This document shows positions 1-7,222 of a DNA stretch of 18,537 bases, in pieces. The notes below the pieces were generated by a model. The model ran no database searches. It had not been told where the DNA came from and saw only the letters and a program-made list of their open reading frames with translations. Both the position numbers and the translations under genes were made by a program. The DNA lies in assembly GCA_046757585.1 (NCBI GenBank), contig JBHHYR010000058.1:1-18537 (forward strand), written 5' to 3'. This stretch comes from JBHHYR01 sp046757585. GTDB lineage: Bacteria; Desulfobacterota; Binatia; HRBIN30. The number at the start of each line of letters is the position of its first letter. Position 1 is the stretch's first letter.

Positions 1-1
1 A

Positions 2-400
2 ACCAACACCCACGGCGGGCAACTCAGTGAGGCGTACATTCACGGCATGAACGGCGTGAACGAGGGCGTCCGCCTCATCCGTGGGACATCCACCAACCAG
101 CCCGAAAGGAGCGACCACGTCCTGGTCACCGGCGGAGTGGGAGTTCCCACCAGCGCCATGATCCTCGGCAGGGTGCCCTGGGCTGAGGACAACACCAAGG
201 AGCAATCACATGCGAGAGGCAGTCATCGTCGAAGCGCTACGTACGCCCATCGGGCGAGGCAAGCCGACCACCGGCGCGCTCAGCGCGTTGCACCCGGCAC
301 ACCTGCTGGCGAAGGTGCAGGGAGCCGTGGTCGAGAGGGCCGGCATCGAGCCGGGCGAGGTCGAGCAGATCATCGGCGGGTGCGTGACGCAGGCTGGTGA
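2..400 (+). CDS. SCP-x/lipid-transfer-type thiolase, C-terminal fragment with abnormal 3' run-on (5' end outside window)
   Basis: Only the last part of the gene is present. The first 57 codons (to about base 172) read as the C-terminal end of a thiolase of the SCP-x/lipid-transfer group. The NTHGG motif, SEAYIHGMNG, a LIRGTSTNQ stretch and the closing GGVGVPTSAMILGR are visible. Such enzymes cleave 3-ketoacyl-CoA or, in Ltp-type relatives, carry out retro-aldol side-chain cleavage of steroid CoA esters; which reaction applies here cannot be told. Relatives normally stop just after the ILGR region. Here the frame stays open for another 75 codons, to a TGA at 398-400, overlapping the next thiolase by 191 bases. 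The tail is Arg/Ala/Gly rich and looks like an out-of-frame reading of the downstream gene. A TGA in another frame sits at 184-186, where a stop would be expected, so a small indel or lost stop is likely. Family assignment is firm; the true end is not. Confidence 0.75.
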   Translation, partial: TNTHGGQLSEAYIHGMNGVNEGVRLIRGTSTNQPERSDHVLVTGGVGVPTSAMILGRVPWAEDNTKEQSHARGSHRRSATYAHRARQADHRRAQRVAPGTPAGEGAGSRGREGRHRAGRGRADHRRVRDAGW

Positions 401-1385
401 GCAATCGAACAACGTCGTGCGCAACGCGTGGCTGAGTCGCGGCACGGCCTACCAGGTAGCCGGCACCACGGTGGATGCGCAATGCGGTTCCGGCCAGCAA
501 GCCAACCACCTGATTTCGGCCTTGATCAAAGCCGGGAGCATAGAGATCGGCATCGCGTGCGGCGTCGAGGTCATGAGTCATGTGGGACTTGGTGCCAACG
601 TGCTCAACGGGCCGGGATTCTTCCAGACCCCTGACTGGCCGTGGGATTCGGGCCCCGACCAGTTCGCCATGGTGGAGCGTATCGTCAAACGGCGAGGCAT
701 CACGCGAGAAGAATGCGACGCGCTGGCGTTGCGCTCGCAAAACAACGCGGTTCGGGCCCGCGACGCGGGCCACTTCAAGAGGGAGATTCTGCCGATCAAC
801 GTGCCGGTTCTTGGCGAGAACAACAAGCCCACTGGGCACACACGGGTGGTCACTGCGGACGAAGGCATCCGCCCGAGCACGCCCGAGGGACTGGCATCTC
901 TGAAACCAGTCATCGAGGGTGGGGTGCACACCGCGGGCAACTCGTCGCAGATCTCCGATGGCGCCGCCGCGATTCTGTGGATGGCGGCTGACAAGGCGCG
1001 CGCACTCGGCCTCAAGCCGCGCGCACGCTTGCGCTACGCCGCAGTGGTGGGCACCGACCCGTACTATCTGCTGGACGGCCCGATCGATGCCACCAATCGG
1101 ATGCTCAAGAAGTCCGGCATGACGCTGCCGGACATTGACCTGTACGAGGTGAACGAGGCCTTCGCGGCGGTGGTTTTATCGTGGCTGAAGGTGTTCGACG
1201 CCGACATCGACAAACTCAACGTCAACGGCGGCGCCATCGCACTCGGGCATCCCGTGGGGGCTACGGGATGCCGGCTCATCGTCACGGCGCTGCACGAGCT
1301 CGAACGCCAGGGCAAGGGCACCGCGTTCATCAGCATGTGCTGCGGCTCCTCGCTCGGAACTGCCGCCATCATCGAGCGTCTCTAG
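210..1385 (+). CDS. Thiolase, FadA5-like (steroid 3-ketoacyl-CoA thiolase / acetyl-CoA acetyltransferase family)
   Basis: This 391-residue thiolase cleaves a 3-ketoacyl-CoA with CoA, releasing acetyl- or propionyl-CoA. The start is fixed by AAGGAG at 197-202, seven bases before the ATG. The nucleophile is C92 in DAQCGSGQQANH. The NEAF box is at 315-318, the catalytic His is H347 in GGAIALGHPVGATG, and the second Cys is C377 (or C378) in SMCCGS. These positions and the overall wording (IGGCVTQ.GEQSNN, HTAG.SSQISDGAAA, NVNGGAIALGHPVG) closely follow what I remember of mycobacterial FadA5, the thiolase that shortens the cholesterol side chain. The last Gly-rich box reads CCGSSLGTA rather than the common C.GGG pattern, a mild variation. 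It follows the upstream thiolase fragment, whose reading frame overlaps its 5' end, so the two are probably co-transcribed. Family certain; the steroid substrate is an inference from similarity and context. Confidence 0.93.
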   Translation: MREAVIVEALRTPIGRGKPTTGALSALHPAHLLAKVQGAVVERAGIEPGEVEQIIGGCVTQAGEQSNNVVRNAWLSRGTAYQVAGTTVDAQCGSGQQANHLISALIKAGSIEIGIACGVEVMSHVGLGANVLNGPGFFQTPDWPWDSGPDQFAMVERIVKRRGITREECDALALRSQNNAVRARDAGHFKREILPINVPVLGENNKPTGHTRVVTADEGIRPSTPEGLASLKPVIEGGVHTAGNSSQISDGAAAILWMAADKARALGLKPRARLRYAAVVGTDPYYLLDGPIDATNRMLKKSGMTLPDIDLYEVNEAFAAVVLSWLKVFDADIDKLNVNGGAIALGHPVGATGCRLIVTALHELERQGKGTAFISMCCGSSLGTAAIIERL

Positions 1386-1475
1386 CCCTGGCCGTGGCGC
1401 GCCCCCGCGTGGCCCGCGCGTGTCAGACGCCGGCCTGCTTCCTGTGCCCGCCTACGCTGTGGTAAGTGACCGCCG

Positions 1476-3284
1476 ATGGTGCCCTCGCGTGAGGTGAGCC
1501 AGCAGCGGCTCGCCAGGCTCGCCGCCGCAGTGCTCCGACATACGCCCACGCAGAGGTATACGGTGGGTGATCGTCTCGAAGAGAAGGCGGTGGCGCATCC
1601 GGCACGGCCGTTCCTTGTCTACGAAGACCGTCAGCTCAGCTACGGCGAGGTGAATGCGGCGGCCAACCGACTAGCCCACGCCGCGATGCGCGCCGGGCTC
1701 GGCACCGGCGACGTCGTGGCCCTCATGATGGAGAACCGCCCGGAGTTCATTATCAGCTGGGCCAGTCTGGCGAAGCTCGGTGTCACGGTGGCACTGCTCA
1801 ACACCAACGTGCGCAGCCGGCCACTGCGCCATGCCCTGGAGGCCACGCACGCAACGCATCTGATCGTCGGCAGCGAGTGTGTGGAAAACCTGGCCAGCTT
1901 GGGTGCAGACACCGCCCGGGTCCGCACGACCTACGTCTGCGCCGATCCGGCCGCCACACGGCCCGGCGTGGAGCTTCCGATGGCAACAGTGGACCTGGAC
2001 GGTGTCCTGGCAGGCATGCCCACCGGGAACCCCGATGCTGCGGTCCGCCAAACGCTCGCCGCGGGAGATGACCTATTTTACATGTTCACGTCGGGGACCA
2101 CCGGGCTTCCCAAGGCCGCCCGGCTCAGCCACATGCGCTACCTCGGCGTGGGCGATGGCATGTCCGCCATCGCGGGGTACGGACCCGAAGACGTGATTGC
2201 CTGTGTCCTGCCGCTCTACCACGGGGCTGGCGGCATGGTCGTCATTTCCTGCGCGCTCGCCCAAGGAGCCACCGTCTTCCTGCGCCGAAAATTCAGTGCC
2301 AGCCGCTTCTGGGACGACGCGCGCCGTTACGGTGTCACGGCGTTTCAGTACGTCGGTGAGATCTGCCGGTATCTGGTGAACCAGCCACCGGCGCGCAACG
2401 ATCGCGACCACGCGGTCAAGGTGATGATGGGTGCCGGCCTGGGAACCAGCACGTGGAAAGCATTTCAGCAGCGCTTCGGGATCGAGCGCGTCATCGAAGG
2501 CTGGAGCGCCACCGAGGCGAACACGAGTTTGATCAACCTGGACAACCGTACCGGGTCGTGCGGCCGAATCCCATTCAAGGAACGGCACAACGGCCGGCTC
2601 ATCCGTTACGACGTCGAGACCGGAACGCATCCCCGCAACGCGCAGGGCTTCTGCATCGAGTGCGGGCCGGGTGAGGTGGGGGAGTTCATCGGTATGATCC
2701 CGAACCTTCCAGACTCGGGGGCGGGACGATTCGAGGGTTACACGTCAGCGCGCGAAACGGAGCAGAAAATTCTCCGCGCCGTCTTTCAGACCGATGACCA
2801 ATGGTATCGCTCCGGCGATCTCCTGTACCACGACGAGGACGACTACTATTATTTCGTGGACCGCATCGGCGATACGTATCGCTGGAAGAGCGAGAACGTT
2901 TCCACGCAGGAGGTGGCCGAGGTCCTCGGCGGGTTCCCGGGGCTCGCCATTGCGAACGTCTACGGCGTGCACGTGCCCGACACGGAGGGCCGAGCGGGAA
3001 TGGCGGCGTTAGTGCTCCGAGACCCCGCAGCCTTTGACGGGCGTGCCTTCTACGAGTTCACGCAGCAGCTGCTGCCGCCCTACGCGGCGCCGCTGTTCGT
3101 GCGATTGGTGCGGGAGGCCGATATCACCGCGACCTTCAAGCTTCGCAAGGTCGCTCTCCAGCGGGAGGGCTACGATCCCCGCCGCGTGCACGATCCGATC
3201 TTCATCCGCACTGAGGCAGCCCGCACTTACGTCCGCTTGTCCACCGAGAACCTCACCGATGTCAAACTGGCGTGCGGTCTCTGA
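1476..3284 (+). CDS. Long/very-long-chain acyl-CoA synthetase, FATP/FadD6 type
   Basis: This 602-residue adenylate-forming ligase converts a fatty or branched carboxylic acid to its CoA ester with ATP. The P-loop is FTSGTTGLPKAA at 204-215, the A5 motif GWSATEANTS lies near 342-351, YRSGDLL at 444-450, and DRIGDTYRWKSENVST at 462-477. The RWK.ENVST wording is diagnostic of the FATP/SLC27 branch (FadD6-like in mycobacteria). The C-terminal Lys of the acylation motif is probably K555 or K558 in TFKLRK. The length is normal for the family. The ATG at 1476 has only a weak upstream GGTAAG; no better start is evident. It lies 90 bases after the FadA5-like gene. A perfect 6-bp hairpin spans its stop codon (3281-3297). 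Family assignment is firm; substrate chain and ring structure are unknown. Confidence 0.92.
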   Translation: MVPSREVSQQRLARLAAAVLRHTPTQRYTVGDRLEEKAVAHPARPFLVYEDRQLSYGEVNAAANRLAHAAMRAGLGTGDVVALMMENRPEFIISWASLAKLGVTVALLNTNVRSRPLRHALEATHATHLIVGSECVENLASLGADTARVRTTYVCADPAATRPGVELPMATVDLDGVLAGMPTGNPDAAVRQTLAAGDDLFYMFTSGTTGLPKAARLSHMRYLGVGDGMSAIAGYGPEDVIACVLPLYHGAGGMVVISCALAQGATVFLRRKFSASRFWDDARRYGVTAFQYVGEICRYLVNQPPARNDRDHAVKVMMGAGLGTSTWKAFQQRFGIERVIEGWSATEANTSLINLDNRTGSCGRIPFKERHNGRLIRYDVETGTHPRNAQGFCIECGPGEVGEFIGMIPNLPDSGAGRFEGYTSARETEQKILRAVFQTDDQWYRSGDLLYHDEDDYYYFVDRIGDTYRWKSENVSTQEVAEVLGGFPGLAIANVYGVHVPDTEGRAGMAALVLRDPAAFDGRAFYEFTQQLLPPYAAPLFVRLVREADITATFKLRKVALQREGYDPRRVHDPIFIRTEAARTYVRLSTENLTDVKLACGL

Positions 3285-3297
3285 GCACGGCGCTCAG
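3281..3297 (+). other. Inverted repeat across the stop codon of the FATP-type ligase
   Basis: CTGAGC (3281-3286) and GCTCAG (3292-3297) form a perfect 6-bp stem with a 5-base loop, and the TGA stop is inside the left arm. There is no T-run after it, so it is not a classical intrinsic terminator. It could slow RNA decay or attenuate transcription. Confidence 0.35.
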
Positions 3298-3371
3298 TCC
3301 AAGGAGGTGCCGCAAGTGCACCGCTGCAGCCGGCCGCGGAACCCTGACCGGCCTGCCTGGCGGGTGCACTC

Positions 3372-3391
3372 GTGCCCGGATTTGCGGGCAC
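3372..3391 (+). other. Strong GC hairpin in the intergenic region before the first acyl-CoA dehydrogenase
   Basis: GTGCCCG (3372-3378) and CGGGCAC (3385-3391) form a perfect 7-bp stem with the loop GATTTG. No T-tract follows. With the hairpin at 3281-3297 and the palindrome at 3403-3416 it marks 3285-3466 as a regulatory boundary between the ligase and the downstream operon. Confidence 0.4.
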
Positions 3392-3402
3392 ACGTACGGA
3401 CG

Positions 3403-3416
3403 AACAAACGTTTGTT
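3403..3416. promoter_or_regulatory. Perfect 14-bp palindrome, probable repressor operator
   Basis: AACAAACGTTTGTT is identical to its own reverse complement and sits in the 182-base gap before the acyl-CoA dehydrogenase at 3467. Perfect AT-flanked palindromes of this size are typical targets of dimeric TetR-family regulators of fatty-acid or steroid catabolism; the core also resembles CAAAC/GTTTG half-sites of PsrA-type repressors. It is not the mycobacterial KstR (AACNNGTT) or KstR2 (CAAGNNCTTG) pattern as I remember them. Its right half overlaps a possible -35 box at 3412-3417, as expected for a repressor site. No regulator gene is present in the window. Confidence 0.5.
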
Positions 3417-3440
3417 TACGGCATGAGTTCCTGGTACCCT
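3412..3440 (+). promoter_or_regulatory. Possible sigma-70-like promoter for the long downstream operon
   Basis: TTGTTT (3412-3417) and TACCCT (3435-3440) are separated by exactly 17 bases. Each matches the consensus at only three positions, including the conserved TTG and the TA...T. Transcription would start around 3447, leaving about 20 bases of leader before the GTG at 3467. The overlap with the 14-bp palindrome strengthens the case; the boxes alone are weak. Confidence 0.3.
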
Positions 3441-3452
3441 GCTCGTCGCGTC

Positions 3453-3459
3453 AAGGAGG
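3453..3459 (+). promoter_or_regulatory. Ribosome binding site deciding the GTG start at 3467
   Basis: AAGGAGG lies seven bases before GTG 3467. The frame stays open upstream to 3272, but that extension has no family resemblance and crosses both hairpins and the palindrome, so the GTG is preferred. Confidence 0.75.
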
Positions 3460-3466
3460 AGCAGCC

Positions 3467-4648
3467 GTGAATTTCGAGTTCGCCGAGGAGGAGCGTGCCT
3501 TCGTGGAAGAGGTCGAGGCGTTCCTGGATGCGCACGATACGCCAGACGTGATGGACGTGACCCGCGAGAACATGGCGCAGATCGTGGACACCCCGGCGCG
3601 CCGCGCCTTCATGCGAGCACTGGGCGAGCGTGGCTGGCTCGGGATGACCTGGCCGAAGGCGTACGGTGGGAGCGAGCAAGCGGGGGTCTACGAGTACCTG
3701 CTGAACGAGCGCCTCGCGCGCCGCGGTGCGTCGCAGATCGGCAAGGGTGTCGGCATCATCGGCAAGACGCTGATCCGGCACGGTAGTGAGAAGCTGAAGC
3801 GGGAATTCCTGCCGAAGATCCTCAGAAACGAGGTCGAGTTTGCGGTTGGCTACAGTGAGCCCCAGGCGGGTTCGGACGCTGCCGCGATGCAGCTCAAGGC
3901 AACGCGGGACGGGCAGGGCTGGCGGCTGAACGGCCAGAAGATCTGGACAACGTCGGCCCACTTTGCGGAGTGGTATCGGGTCGGCGCGCGGACCGATCCG
4001 CACGCCCCGAAACACCATGGCATCACGCTGTTCCTTATCCCCATGAACCATCCGGGATTGACCATCCAGGCCATCGACACGATCGGGAACGAGCGAACAA
4101 ACTCGGTGTACTTCGACAACGTCTGGGTGAGCGATGACTACGTCGTTGGCGAGCTCAACCGGGGCTTCCAGTACATCTCCGAGGCGCTCGACCTCGAGCG
4201 CTTCACCATGTTCACCTTCTCGCCGATCGAGCAGCGCCTCGAGCTGCTGTGTGAATACGTCGTCACCGAAGAGCGGGACGGCCGGCGGCTGCGCGAGGAT
4301 CCGATCATTCGGCAGCAGATCGCGCAACTCGTCACCCAGGCCGAAGTGGCGCGCGTGCTCGGCCTCAACTTCGTGGCCGCCTCGACGAAGGGCGGCGCTC
4401 CTCCGACCCGCGAGGCCTCGACGTATAAACTCTACGCCACCGAGCTGTCGAAGCGACTCGCGAATGCATCAATGGACATCGCGGGACCGGGCTCACAGTT
4501 GCGTGTTCACACGCCAGATGCGCCGATGAAGGGCCGGGCCGAGTCGACCTACCGCTACACGGTGCTCGACACGATTGGTGGCGGAACCTCGGAGATTCAG
4601 AAAAACATCATTGCCCGGCGCAAGCTCGGACTCCCGAAAAATTTCTGA
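3467..4648 (+). CDS. Acyl-CoA dehydrogenase (FadE type, catalytic Glu present)
   Basis: This 393-residue FAD-dependent dehydrogenase introduces the alpha,beta double bond into an acyl-CoA and passes electrons to ETF. The start is GTG 3467, set by AAGGAGG at 3453-3459 and followed by the usual NFEFAEEERAF N-terminus. Visible motifs are GYSEPQAGSD at 128-137 (substrate/FAD loop), NGQKIWTTSAHFAEW at 155-169, and the C-terminal GGTSEIQKNIIARRKLGLPK. The catalytic base appears to be E244 in ALDLERF, the isovaleryl-CoA-dehydrogenase position, close to the Glu reported for the FadE26 subunit of ChsE4. The medium-chain (YEG) position is Gly here. It is the first gene of the long run after the operator-like palindrome. 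It could act as a homotetramer or as the catalytic half of a mixed complex with the ACAD at 5961. Family certain; substrate unknown. Confidence 0.93.
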   Translation: MNFEFAEEERAFVEEVEAFLDAHDTPDVMDVTRENMAQIVDTPARRAFMRALGERGWLGMTWPKAYGGSEQAGVYEYLLNERLARRGASQIGKGVGIIGKTLIRHGSEKLKREFLPKILRNEVEFAVGYSEPQAGSDAAAMQLKATRDGQGWRLNGQKIWTTSAHFAEWYRVGARTDPHAPKHHGITLFLIPMNHPGLTIQAIDTIGNERTNSVYFDNVWVSDDYVVGELNRGFQYISEALDLERFTMFTFSPIEQRLELLCEYVVTEERDGRRLREDPIIRQQIAQLVTQAEVARVLGLNFVAASTKGGAPPTREASTYKLYATELSKRLANASMDIAGPGSQLRVHTPDAPMKGRAESTYRYTVLDTIGGGTSEIQKNIIARRKLGLPKNF

Positions 4649-4735
4649 CCCGGGCTGTGGGCCAGACGGAGACTCGACGGCGTGCTGTGGAGCAGGCGGA
4701 TCGAACCGATTCCGAATTCGCGTAATCCGTTCGTT

Positions 4736-4748
4736 CAGTTGTAAACTG
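4736..4748. promoter_or_regulatory. Short inverted repeat just upstream of the racemase gene
   Basis: CAGTT (4736-4740) GTA AACTG (4744-4748) is a perfect 5-bp dyad with a 3-base centre, ending eight bases before the ATG at 4757. No Shine-Dalgarno is visible there. It could be a small operator or an RNA hairpin at the start site; by length alone chance is possible. Confidence 0.25.
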
Positions 4749-4756
4749 CGGTCCCG

Positions 4757-5926
4757 ATGTCTTCTACCCACTTTCTCGACGGCTGCACGGTCCTCGACCT
4801 TTCCAGCGTAGGCCCGGCGGCGCGTTGCTCCCGCATCCTGGCGGACTACGGTGCGACGGTCATAAAAGTGGGACCGCCGCCACACAAGAGCTCGCTCCAG
4901 ATCCAGCCGCCGTACTTTAGCTACAGCGCGGGTCGCGGCATGCAGCGCACGCAAATCGACCTCAAGGCTCCGGCGGGCAAGGCGGTGTTCCAGCGTCTCG
5001 CTGCTGGCGCAGATGTCATCATCGAGAGCTTTCGGCCGGGCGTGGTCGAGCGGCTGGGCATCGGGTACGAGGACGTGAAGCGGGTCAACGAACGAATTGT
5101 CTACTGCTCGACCAGCGGATACGGCCAGAATGGACCGTACGCGCAGCGGGCCGGGCACGACCTGAACTATCTTGCGGTTGGCGGTTTTCTCCACTGCATG
5201 GACCGCCGCCAGGATGGGGGTCCCTGTCTGCCCGGGGCAACCGTGGCGGATAGTGCCGGCGGCGGCATGCACGCCGCGATCGCCATACTGGCCGCGTTGG
5301 TCAAGCGCAGCGTGACCGCACAGGGGGCATACCTCGACGTCTCCGTGGCCGAAGGCGTCCTGTTCTTCACGTCGTTGTACATCGATCAATATCTGGCGAC
5401 TGGACAGACACCTGGACCCGGACACGACATCTTGACGGGTCGTTACGCGTGCTACGACGTGTATCCGGCACGCGACGGCAAGTGGCTGGCCGTGGGGGCT
5501 ATCGAACCGGCCTTCTATGCCAATCTGTGCAAGGCGCTCGGACTGGAGGCCTGGATTCCCTACCAGACCGACGACAGTCGTCAGGAAGAGATCCGAGCCG
5601 CGTTCCGTACGGCCTTCGCCGCCCGCAATCGTGATGAATGGGTGGCGCACCTGGCGCCCGCCAACACGTGCGTGGCCCCCGTGTACTCGATACCCGAGCT
5701 GATCGAAGACCCGCAGTTCGCCAGCCGCAAGGTTTTCAGCGACGCGCTGCACGAAACACGCGGGCGTTTCCGGCAGCTCGGGCCGGTGCTCGCGGGAGCG
5801 GCCCGAACGCAATCCGCCTACAGGGTGCGCGACAGCACGGTCACCGATACGGATGAGATCCTGCGCAGGGCCGGAGTGAGCAAGCAAGAGATCGCAGAGA
5901 TGCGCCGCAAGGGCATCGTGGCGTGA
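4757..5926 (+). CDS. amacr: Alpha-methylacyl-CoA racemase (CaiB/BaiF fold)
   Basis: This 389-residue member of the CaiB/BaiF fold interconverts (2R)- and (2S)-2-methylacyl-CoA so that stereospecific acyl-CoA dehydrogenases can act. It is a racemase rather than a CoA-transferase because the three residues known from M. tuberculosis MCR (H126, D156, E241) have counterparts at matching spacing: H134 in RAGHDLNYLAVGG, D165 in VADSAGGGMHAAIAI, and E250 in VGAIEPAFY. The N-terminal LDLSSVGPAARCSRILADYG is the usual CoA-binding start, although the common PGPF element is degenerate. The ATG at 4757 lacks a clear ribosome site. It lies 108 bases after the ACAD and 34 bases before the next one. A racemase implies an alpha-methyl branched acid: steroid side chain (C25), pristanic acid-like isoprenoids, or similar. 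Confident on family and activity type. Confidence 0.9.
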   Translation: MSSTHFLDGCTVLDLSSVGPAARCSRILADYGATVIKVGPPPHKSSLQIQPPYFSYSAGRGMQRTQIDLKAPAGKAVFQRLAAGADVIIESFRPGVVERLGIGYEDVKRVNERIVYCSTSGYGQNGPYAQRAGHDLNYLAVGGFLHCMDRRQDGGPCLPGATVADSAGGGMHAAIAILAALVKRSVTAQGAYLDVSVAEGVLFFTSLYIDQYLATGQTPGPGHDILTGRYACYDVYPARDGKWLAVGAIEPAFYANLCKALGLEAWIPYQTDDSRQEEIRAAFRTAFAARNRDEWVAHLAPANTCVAPVYSIPELIEDPQFASRKVFSDALHETRGRFRQLGPVLAGAARTQSAYRVRDSTVTDTDEILRRAGVSKQEIAEMRRKGIVA

Positions 5927-5960
5927 GGAAAGAGCGCGTTCAGACCTCAGGGGACCCGAT

Positions 5961-7121
5961 ATGGACCTGGATTTCACCGAAGAACAGGCGATGCTGCGGC
6001 AAACCGTACGAAGCGTCTGTGAACGTTACGCCCGCATCGAGCGTGTACGAGCGTTGGAGGACGATCCCATCGGGTATCACCAAGACCTTTGGAAGCAGAT
6101 GGCGGAGCTCGGCCTCCTTGGCCTCATCCTGCCGGAGCAGCATGGCGGCTCGGGTCAGTCGATGATCGAGGCCGCGATCCTGTACGAGGAGTTGGGCCGC
6201 GCATTGGTACCCTCCCCCCACTTCGTCAGCACAGTGCTCGGCGCTGGCGCGCTGCTGCGCGCCGCGAGCGACGAGCAGAAGAAGGCGTGGCTGCCGAAAA
6301 TCGTTTCCGGTGAGGCAATCTTGACGCCAGCATGGTTGGAACCGAACAACGGCTATGGTCCCAGAGGCGTGCAGCTGCAAACCTCCTGGGATGGCAACTC
6401 CTATTGCCTGGCGGGCACCAAGCGGCACGTCGCGTTCGCGCGGGCGGCGACTCGACTGCTCGTCCCGGTTCGCACGGGTGGTGGCGAACAGGACATTGAC
6501 CTGCTCCTGGTCGACCCGGCATCGCCGGGAGTCGAGCTCACCCAACAGTACAGCCTGGCCTCCGATACGCAATACAAGGTCGCCTTCCATGACGTCCGGG
6601 TGCCGAGCGTGGACCGAATCGGCGCACCGCGGTCGGGTTGGTCCACCTGGCACGACGTCATGCTCGAGGCGATTATTCTGCTGGCGGCGCAGGCAAGCGG
6701 AGGGTCCGAGCGGGCACTGGACATGACGGTGCAGTACTCGAAGGAGCGGCATCAGTTCGGCAAGCCGCTCGGCGCCTTCCAGGCGCTGGCGCACTACATG
6801 GCCGATGCGGCCACCGCCGTCGATGGTGCAAGGACGCTCGTCTATGAGGCGGCGTGGGCTTGCGCGCAAGGGAAGCCGATCGCCCGTTTGGCGCCGATGG
6901 CCAAGCTGTTCGCTTGCCAGACCTTCCGGGACGTTACGGCCATGGCGCAGCAGATTCACGGCGGTATGGGCTTCAGCGTCGAGTACGATGTCCAGCTTTA
7001 CTTCCGCCGTGCGAAGCAGCTGCAGCTGTCGTGGTGGGATTCCCGCTATCTTGAAGAGCTGATCGCCAGTGATGTTCTGGACCACGGCCAGCCCAACCTG
7101 AACGCACTCGGTGGGGCGTGA
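5961..7121 (+). CDS. Acyl-CoA dehydrogenase, small FadE type without a clear catalytic Glu
   Basis: This 386-residue ACAD starts at ATG 5961 with MDLDFTEEQAMLRQTV. It has the RHQFGKPLGAFQ motif (263-274) and QIHGGMGF (331-338), both FAD and tetramer contacts, ending in an unusual LSWWDSRYLEELIA stretch. The region where isovaleryl-type enzymes carry the catalytic Glu reads MLEAIILLAAQASGG. E236 is the nearest Glu, but it falls one residue off in an ungapped comparison, and the medium-chain YEG site is absent. This resembles the non-catalytic partner subunits of steroid ChsE-type heterotetramers (such as FadE27), so it probably pairs with a Glu-bearing ACAD in this cluster (3467 or 12586). It is 34 bases after the racemase, with only a weak GGGG before the start. 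Family certain; partner role is an inference. Confidence 0.9.
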   Translation: MDLDFTEEQAMLRQTVRSVCERYARIERVRALEDDPIGYHQDLWKQMAELGLLGLILPEQHGGSGQSMIEAAILYEELGRALVPSPHFVSTVLGAGALLRAASDEQKKAWLPKIVSGEAILTPAWLEPNNGYGPRGVQLQTSWDGNSYCLAGTKRHVAFARAATRLLVPVRTGGGEQDIDLLLVDPASPGVELTQQYSLASDTQYKVAFHDVRVPSVDRIGAPRSGWSTWHDVMLEAIILLAAQASGGSERALDMTVQYSKERHQFGKPLGAFQALAHYMADAATAVDGARTLVYEAAWACAQGKPIARLAPMAKLFACQTFRDVTAMAQQIHGGMGFSVEYDVQLYFRRAKQLQLSWWDSRYLEELIASDVLDHGQPNLNALGGA

Positions 7122-7159
7122 CGAGAGAATAGAGGCCTCCCCTCTCGGCCCCGGGGCCG
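7122..7159 (+). other. Overlapping inverted repeats in the gap before the MaoC hydratase
   Basis: CGAGAG (7122-7127) pairs with CTCTCG (7142-7147) around a 14-base loop that itself holds AGAGG/CCTCT. Right next to it, CGGCCCCGGGGCCG (7146-7159) is a perfect 14-bp palindrome sharing two bases with the first stem, so the two structures compete. A later CCGGGGC (7174-7180) could also pair with the GCCCCGG part of the palindrome. No T-run follows. Confidence 0.4.
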
Positions 7160-7222
7160 CACATCAGCGGGTGCCGGGGCTACGAAGAGAGACGGGGCCG
7201 ATAGGAGCAAGGAACGCGGACG

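Noticed and set aside
3272..3466. N-terminal extension of the ACAD to ATG 3272
   Set aside because: It would add 65 Cys/Arg-rich residues with no family similarity, crossing two hairpins and a palindrome. AAGGAGG before GTG 3467 gives the normal ACAD start.
4757..5926. Calling the 4757 gene a CoA-transferase
   Set aside because: It shares the fold but has the racemase His (GHDLNY), Asp and Glu (GAIEP) at spacing matching M. tuberculosis MCR.
4493..5977. 494-codon open frame on the minus strand
   Set aside because: It is antisense to the racemase and the end of an ACAD with clear family motifs. Its product is His/Arg/Asp rich with no recognisable domain; long antisense frames are expected at this GC content.
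5940..7085. 381-codon open frame on the minus strand
   Set aside because: It is antisense to the ACAD at 5961, which has intact FAD motifs; composition is that of a codon shadow.
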